Assembly: GCA_004794785.1 (NCBI GenBank)
Contig: SJOL01006415.1
Location: 84,259-148,258 of the forward strand
Length of the DNA: 64,000 bases
DNA from: Opisthorchis felineus
Taxonomy: Eukaryota > Platyhelminthes > Trematoda > Opisthorchiida > Opisthorchiidae
Direction: 5' to 3'
How positions within the stretch are numbered: position 1 is the stretch's first letter; each line of letters begins with the position of its first letter. The translations under genes and the position numbers were made by a program. Below the pieces are notes generated by a model. It did no database searches. It worked only from the letters and a program-made list of their open reading frames with translations, and was not told the DNA's origin. This document shows positions 57,479 through 64,000 of the stretch, piece after piece.

Positions 57479-60400
57479 CTGTATACAAAAAGGAGGGAGA
57501 ATACCATCAATATGCAAGGTACAAACCAACGTCAGATGAGATAAGCAGCCCCCAGAAGACTCGCAGAATACGCTTCAGGGGGACGATCTAGCTGTGATAC
57601 CAGGGTGTCCAGAGCGACAGAGGACGTTTGTATTTCAAAGCATCTAGCTAAATGACAAAACATTCCCAGATATAACAGGCATTGAGTTTAAGAGTAAAAG
57701 TAAACAGAGTGACAGATTTACTGTACTCCGTGCCACACTTTAGGATCATGAGGGTAAGACTGTTCTGGCCTAAAACAGGTGAAACACACAATGGTGGTAT
57801 GAGTGTGTGTGCGTGAGGTTCGCTGACGATACGTTTAATTTGGATAGTCTGAATGCACCCACGTGTTACTAGCATGAAGGTTAAAATGCTTAACAGCCTG
57901 TCTGTCAGCACAGCTGCCATAACTCGGCGACAACTCGGAATGGTTAGGCTCCGGCTGATATATCCGAGATGACTAACTTAGTGCAGCTGTGGTAGTAAGG
58001 GGTTCAACACTACGTCATTACCTTAATAAGCTATGGTTAAACTATGGTAAACCAAGTCCGGATCGCTATTCGCCCCAGCCACCAAAACGCAACGAATCAT
58101 GGCGCATTAATAAGAAGCAAGACAGGGCTCAACTTTGTGAGAAGTCGAAAGGTAGGAGATTTTACGCCAGCATTCAAGTACTCTTTGTTAGCTTGATGTG
58201 AAGGGTGAGTAACGTGGATCGTTGTCCAAACTGCTCTTCCACATATAGTAGAAGGAAGGGGAGAAGAGTTAATATGTGAAAGTGACAAGAGGAGCGCCAG
58301 GAGTAGCCCTATTTTTGCTTGCCCGCCCTGCTCTATACAACAAGTACTGCGACCTGACTGATGGCACCACGCGACGGCCAATGTGAAATGACAGTGTTTT
58401 TATTTGTGACGTCCATGTTTGTACAAGGGATAGGATACTGCCACGGTGCCCTTACCTAGACAGAAGGTTCTCAAGACGCCACACATGTTCCAGTCCCCAA
58501 CCTGGGGGATCAGGAGACTGTGTTAGTCACATCTCCAACCAACCTGGTATGAGAGGCTCTGAGAGGCACACGTACACTCCCCAGTATACATCAATGGATC
58601 ATGGATGGAGACAAACAGTCACACCGCGGTAAGTTCCATTCTCTCCGTGACGGATATCATAGGAGGCTGGCTGGGACAGAGCAGTAGATAACAATAACTA
58701 TGGGACCAAGCCAAGTAGATCGACCCATATTTGATGCCAATAGGTAAGTGCGGCCAATGGGTATGTCATTCGTATACAGGGTAGCTGAAAACGGAAAATA
58801 TTCGCATTACAATATTACGAACGCTGCATCAATCTATTTGGAGAAGTGGTGATGGGGAGTTGCACAAATGATACCCAATGAATGAAAAAGCAATCCTGGC
58901 TGAAATACTTCCATGGGCTAGTGGCCTCAAATTCGTATCTTAGACCTGTGGATCAAAGCGCCAGTCAAGTAGATTGTTCATCGAGCAGCCCATTCCGCGC
59001 ATTGGATGACGCCAGTATACAGCAAGGTATGGATTTATGAACCCGTCAACCGATCAGTAGTGCGACAAGCCGTGCACAACGTACATAGAACAGCCAATCG
59101 GTGTGTCTTAGTGCGACTGGTTGAAATGAGGATCCACCCAGGCAGAAAGCCTGGACACAAGACTTTCCACATCTGGAGAGTGTTGTCTCTATGTCTCAGT
59201 AGGTAAATAAGGACGTTTCTGTGAAGTACGAAAGCCCAACGTAAGAAACCACTATCTACGCCGTTCCAAGTACGAATCAGAATGATACCCATCCAACAAG
59301 CGGCTTCATCGACTAGCATGCAAATCATGCACTAGTATGCAGGGCAGAGGTGGCTGTGCAATAAAGTGGGAAGCAACTCTTACTTGTGGAACAACCAAAC
59401 TGCGAGAAGCACGTACGTACGTACATTACGTATTTCGGTACTCTGAAGACAGAAGTGGTCACACAAAAGCCCAACATGCTAGCTCTTGGATCCACTTAAG
59501 CCCTCGCACAAACCTAGGTTTCGGACACGTGACCTCCCGGTGAGTCGTTTGAACACTTTACCGTTCGGTCACGACCAGCTGATCAGCAGTACGATTAGCT
59601 CTCGTCGTTTATTTTTCAGTCACGGAATCTACATCACGTGGTCACGTATTGACTGACTCCTCGAGTGACGACTTTCCATACGGAAGGTTCACTTATCTTC
59701 ATTCATACTCTGAGCCACTTATGGATTGTTGCCTAGAAAATTCAACGTAGCCCCTTCACGAAGATCTTCAAGGCTTCTTCCGCAATAATTTCTTACCACC
59801 TCACGATTCATCAAATCAACCTGGTGCTTCCAGCGATCGATTGCAACCGGTGTTTGCGTCATTTTTTTCAGCGTTCTGTCTTCGCACGCGTGGTTACGTT
59901 GATTCAGTGAAAAGTAAGTGGAGCAAACACAGGAGATTGCTGTCATTCACGGTTTAGCCATACATGGCGATTGCGGGCCTGAACCGTGGTGAGTACCGTT
60001 GGTGCACGTGTCTACGTGTAACAGGAGTCGTGTAAAGTGATGTGCATTTTTAACTGAGCATTGAACTGCGCAATGAATCTGTCATGTGATCCGTTTTGAG
60101 ATAGATTCTCAGCCAAAAACAATCGGAACAGAGAGTTGTCAGGCCCAGCAGAATTCACCTTGGCACTTCCGCTAGAGCACGCAGCGGGGATCGCAGGAAT
60201 GAGATTGACTCGATTTTGAAAAAATAACCCCAAAAATCGCAGTGAACATAGGCCACTATGGAGGCTTGTGAAAAACTGAAATGGGAACTTCAAAGCCTGT
60301 CAGAATCATTGGCATAAAAACCACCTAAGTGGAATTTCGTTACCAAATGTGACTTGGTGAACTTCTTCCAGAGAGTCGAACAAAAGCACCCAAATGGAAC

Positions 60401-60884
60401 GTTGAATATATACAGTTAATAATTCTTCCTATTTAGGGGTTAAGTTGTATATTTTGACAACCCTCTTGATCAATCCACCTGTTAATCAAACGGATTGGTT
60501 ACTTTGTGCCAGTTGTCAGGCCACCACAACTCCGTTTGGTTGAGAACTGACAAATCCGCAGCGTTTACTGTCGCGTGAGGGCTTGTCAGCAGGTGAAAGT
60601 CTCCCATCGATGGGCTGTTTTGAGCGTAAAAGAACCGATGGTGTTGGCGCTACATATTGGTAGATCAGGTGAGTCCATTGGCTATCAGGTGGCAGTTGAT
60701 GTCCGCCAAACTTGACAACCGACTTGCGAAAGCTTCGTCATCATTCGAGAAGACATCGTCACTGAGCCAACTGACAATGTTTCCCGGCCTGGTCGCGAGA
60801 CTTTTGCAAGCCCACTGCCAAGTTCTACGAACAGATCAGCTAGCCACCTGATCAATAGACACGGCATCTACGTAAATAACTTAC
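57479..60884 (-). other. Intron of the minus-strand gene
   Basis: GT...AG span of 3.4 kb if no further exon lies inside. It includes the SINE-like repeat at 59500-59735 and a short ACGTACGTACGTAC run (59413-59426). A minus-strand frame at 60012-60293 could hide an exon but has no convincing donor. Confidence 0.5.
59500..59735 (-). mobile_element. SINE-like repeat with tRNA-like segment (family 2), copy at 59.6 kb
   Basis: Second copy of the 8640-8890 repeat in the same internal order. On the minus strand the tRNA-like part reads GTGACCGAACGGTAAAGTGT, then CACCGGGAGGTCACGTGTCC. The neighbouring part matches as well (ATCTACATCACGTGGTCACG on the plus strand against ATCCACATCACGCGGTCACA at 8.77 kb). 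Confidence 0.7.
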
Positions 60885-61013
60885 GCTGTCTGGTTCAGTG
60901 AAACTTCCATTTTCCGGTTTTCCGCTGCCGCCGCCTCCTTCGTCTGAAGAGTTTGCGTGACCGAAAATTCCAGATGTGTGTTGTGAGTCAAGAGTCATCA
61001 ACGGTGGTTTCCC
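60885..61013 (-). CDS. Uncharacterised Ser/Gly-rich protein, first visible exon
   Basis: Minus-strand exon of 43 codons, phase 0 at both ends, acceptor GGTTCGTTTGTGCTAG|GGG and donor GACAGC|GTAAGT. Product: GKPPLMTLDSQHTSGIFGHA, then NSSDEGGGGSGKPENGSFTE, PDS. The other frames contain stops (a TGA early in each), which together with the splice sites supports the exon. A preceding acceptor means that at least one more exon lies upstream, at higher coordinates, in the last 3 kb or beyond the window. Confidence 0.75.
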
Positions 61014-61499
61014 CTAGCACAAACGAACCAGATCTCAGGTAAGATACTTGACATTGATAGATAAAGAATGAAACTGTTATCATAATCCGACAAATGGACA
61101 TTTCAAAACATCAAGAGATACGACGATATATCGATCGTCTCAAAGCGTTGTAAAGGGAGACAAGAGAATTGTGTCTAATGGTTTAAGTGTGGAAGTTGGA
61201 GAGGACTGTTTACAAAAAACACCCCGCAACGGTAACTCCGTTATGGCCAAAAATGAGTATCATTCAAAATCTTTTCGAATTTTGATCTATGTAAGACAGT
61301 GTGAAAGTAAGTATGACGAAATTGTACGAACACCCAGCTGCGACAGCGAATTCGTCCAGTCATCTATCCTAAGATCGTAATGTTAACCTTGAAATCTTTA
61401 CTGAAAGGTCAAGACTGCGACAAGATACGCAGCCAACTATGTGAGCCAATACCGCTGAAAATTGTAAAATCAAATATATATGTCGTCATCGTGTACACT

Positions 61500-61720
61500 G
61501 TTCTACTCCCTACAGGCCATCAAGTTGGTCTCATGCAGCTACAAGATAATCATCGAGGGTAGTGTATGCCGATGTTGCGGAATATAGACACCTCGGGTGC
61601 ATTGCTTGGTTGTTCCGTTCAGCGAGCTTGGCAGGCGGATTGCAAACATTACCTCGCAAACAAAGCTGACATGTTTGAAGACACTGTGACGTTTATACAA
61701 AACGTGAAGGTCCACAGGCG
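61500..61720 (+). repeat. Dispersed repeat B, copy at 61.6 kb
   Basis: Matches 22085-22300 in the same orientation: TGCGGAATATAGACACCTCG, TGCTTGG, AGCTTGGCAGGCGGATTG. No coding motif. Confidence 0.5.
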
Positions 61721-62580
61721 TGTTTCGATCAAGGTTTAGGTATACGCCTTTTTCCAACACTTTTAAACTTTCGGTGGTAATTCCTTCTCTTGTAAGTAGG
61801 ATATCAGCCTATTCGAGCAAAACGCTATGAAGTGTCTGATTGTCAAATTTCAGAAGGGCATCGACAGATGAGTGGAGCTGACCGCTCATACTACACACCT
61901 AACGTTTTGGGTCCATTTTGTCTGCGTTTTTTTTCCAATGTGGATGGCGCTCTTGCAACGTCTTAAGGCCTCATCGTGTCAAAAATATGATGAATGCCAG
62001 TCGCTTAGGGTGCGCTTCATTCCGGACGTGAAAGGCAGCCCCAAAGCCAGAAATCACCTGCCGAAATAAAATACTCTTGACTCACAATCTCGCTCGCCAA
62101 GCAGAATCATTCTGCCACAGAGAGCCATTGAATAAACACTGGATTACATATGGCCTTGTGAGCCTCAAACAAGCTAACAGGCTAATCAGGCTAATATGCG
62201 ATTCCAAGAAAATTTATCCATAGATTCATTGTACTTCTCCAATTGTATTGTCAAATGTATTGTCAAAATTCTGAACTGAGTTGGCGAAAACAAAACAAAA
62301 CATCAACTCCAAAATATCTCGAGGGTCTGAACGAAACTGTTGGAGGGAACGATTCGGTGTCAGAATTGATGAGGTACTGACAAAGACGTCGAATTATTAA
62401 AACACGATAAGATCAATTAAGTGCAATTTACGGACTCTCGTAGTAAACTCACTTTGAAAGGCATGATGGAATGACGCTTGCCCTGTAAATCAATGAACAG
62501 GAGGGTGATCAGAAGGAATCAGATAACATTTGAACCAAAAAGTAGATATGTTACGCCTTGACGATAGGCGTTCAGTGACC

Positions 62581-62700
62581 TGAGCTCGAGATAGCTCAGT
62601 CGTTAATGCGTAAGCCAGTCAGGTGATAAGCAAGCTGTTTATGGTTCAAACCCTATCTTGGGGTTTCTGTCGATCTTGCCTGGGTCAGGGCGGCCACATA
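62581..62700 (+). mobile_element. tRNA-derived SINE, diverged family 1 copy
   Basis: GAGCTCGAGATAGCTCAGTC (A-box) and TTATGGTTCAAACCCTATCT (B-box) form the head, with a longer insert between them than in the other two copies. GTCGATCTTGCCTGGGTCAG then diverges from the family body. Confidence 0.65.
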
Positions 62701-64000
62701 GTACCTTAATCATCTTGTTTACTCCGAGTTGCAGGACAGTGAAGCACCAGAACAGCAAGAGAGATGAACGATTCGATATTCTTTTTGATTCGGTCATCGA
62801 ACGAGTGATTGGACCTAATTATATGGAAAAAATAATCAGCCTACAAAAAATCTGGTTTTTCTTCCTGTGGTTGTATTGGACACTGCGAAGTATCGATTCT
62901 TCGGCAGCTTCGCCTGGTGCTTTCTTTAGAGGTTCAACCACTCTGAGAATCTAAGTGCAGGTCCATAGGCCACCGCCCTAACTCCTCTCATCATATTCGA
63001 AAGTTTGCCTGCGAACCACTCACAAAGTGGACAGTCACTACCGCGCCCACGATCAGAATGGTAATTTAAAAAGACGCAGTTATGAAGATAAGAATGACAA
63101 AAAATGTTTATCCTTTGGGGCTGAAATCGGTAAGGACCTGTTTTCAGACAAGTAGCTCAGGTGTCTTTTGAAGTTTTCGAATAGAGGTAGACATTGTTCC
63201 AGAACTGGGACTGGACAGACAGCTGGATTGGAGGGTGCAACATCAAAAACTCTCTTTTCACATACAGTGGGATCAAAATAAAATTCCTAATGGGAAAGGC
63301 ATACAGTGCCCTGTTGGGTCCATTGGAGCTTTCTAGATGTAACATGGCGCTCAAATGTGCTTCCCCCGTTAGTCGACTTCATTTCAAAAATGGGTTGTGA
63401 TCAGTCTTTGTGAAAGACTACTCACACTTAGTTCCACGCATCATGACGACCCCTCTTTCGATTTCACCACGGATCTCGGGGTCTATTCACTGACTTGTGT
63501 TCGAATGAGAATTATCATTTCATGCAAGGAACATCCTCGGTTTTGATTTGAAATATATGCTTTGACTGTAGTATCTGCTGTGGTTGAATGGAGTTGGAAG
63601 AGAGGTATCATCCCACAAAGCCTTTTCTACAGCATCCAAACTCCGTAGAAGATAAAAGTGAACACGTTTACGTCAACTAAGCAAGGATAAAATTTGAAAA
63701 TAAGATGGATTTCCAGATTCCTCACATAGGAAACTAGATAAACGTACTGAATGTAACATCATGTTCGCAGGAAACACATCTAAACGAGAAGTTTTTGTTT
63801 TTTCCTCTTCTTCCTGCGAAAATGTTCGGGTGCGTCAACTGAGCATGATCATAAATGACCAGGCCAAAACGGTTGACTTTTTACAAAACTCAGTGGCCCT
63901 TCACACATATACCGGAGTTGATTCGGTAAACGGCTATTGATCATTCTGGCCATTCCGATGGGCTTACAGTTATGAGCAAAGGAGTTGAAGACAGATGAAT

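Larger units (their letters stand above)
61030..64000. other. Noncoding end of the window
   Basis: Contains repeat B (61500-61720) and a SINE (62581-62700). No exon of the minus-strand gene could be located here, and the open frames (for example 61171-61562, 62658-62954) lack motifs. Confidence 0.4.

Noticed and set aside
1..64000. CRISPR arrays, operons, rRNA, prophage
   Set aside because: None seen; intron-containing genes and retrotransposons show a eukaryotic nuclear origin.

Overview
This is an animal nuclear genome segment. The most likely source is a digenean fluke or a related flatworm. The coding sequence is broken into exons with GT...AG introns of 90 bp to about 4.6 kb, no bacterial or viral gene layout is present, and the rest is dominated by degenerate retrotransposons of kinds common in flukes: CR1/Jockey-like LINEs with ATT-type tails, RTE-like LINEs, Ty3/gypsy pol, Penelope-like elements and tRNA-derived SINEs. 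The taxonomic call rests on these elements as I read them, not on a marker gene.

Layout. 1-14.4 kb is a retroelement graveyard: a minus-strand CR1-like reverse transcriptase (RT, 1-1010) abutting a Ty3/gypsy integrase (1015-2283), a Penelope-like fragment (3740-4690), a CR1-like 3' end (5262-6880), an RTE-like relic split by a SINE-like insertion (7860-9640), and CR1-like endonuclease and RT fragments (11.4-14.4 kb). 14.4-27.6 kb is mostly noncoding with one LINE RT relic at 20.04-20.85 kb. 27.66-38.4 kb carries a plus-strand gene of at least five exons. Its introns hold a SINE, an RTE-like 3' end, a (TA)18 tract and a 300-bp-arm inverted repeat. 38.5-43.5 kb is intergenic. 43.55-61.01 kb carries a minus-strand gene of at least seven exons, convergent with the first. 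61-64 kb is noncoding as far as I can see, with one SINE.

The main result is the plus-strand gene. After splicing by eye, all joins keep frame (phases 1, 0, 1, 0), and the predicted protein of about 627 residues reads as a BTB/POZ domain followed by a complete NPH3-type domain. That is the architecture of the plant NPH3/RPT2 (NRL) phototropism-signalling family, not of animal BTB-Kelch, BTB-zinc-finger or KCTD proteins. Recognisable blocks are the BTB motif with HKLPL and FPGGA, the HDGL block, and the block corresponding to plant LCRLMDCxKLS...NERLPLRVVVQVL. To my knowledge that family is described from plants, so an animal member would be unexpected.

The minus-strand gene gives seven exons with compatible phases. 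They encode a long Ser/Pro/Arg-rich, probably disordered protein with no domain I can name. Two of its introns end in tandem CAGCAG acceptors. Several dispersed repeats form strong hairpins, including copies in which one block is flipped relative to the rest of the repeat.
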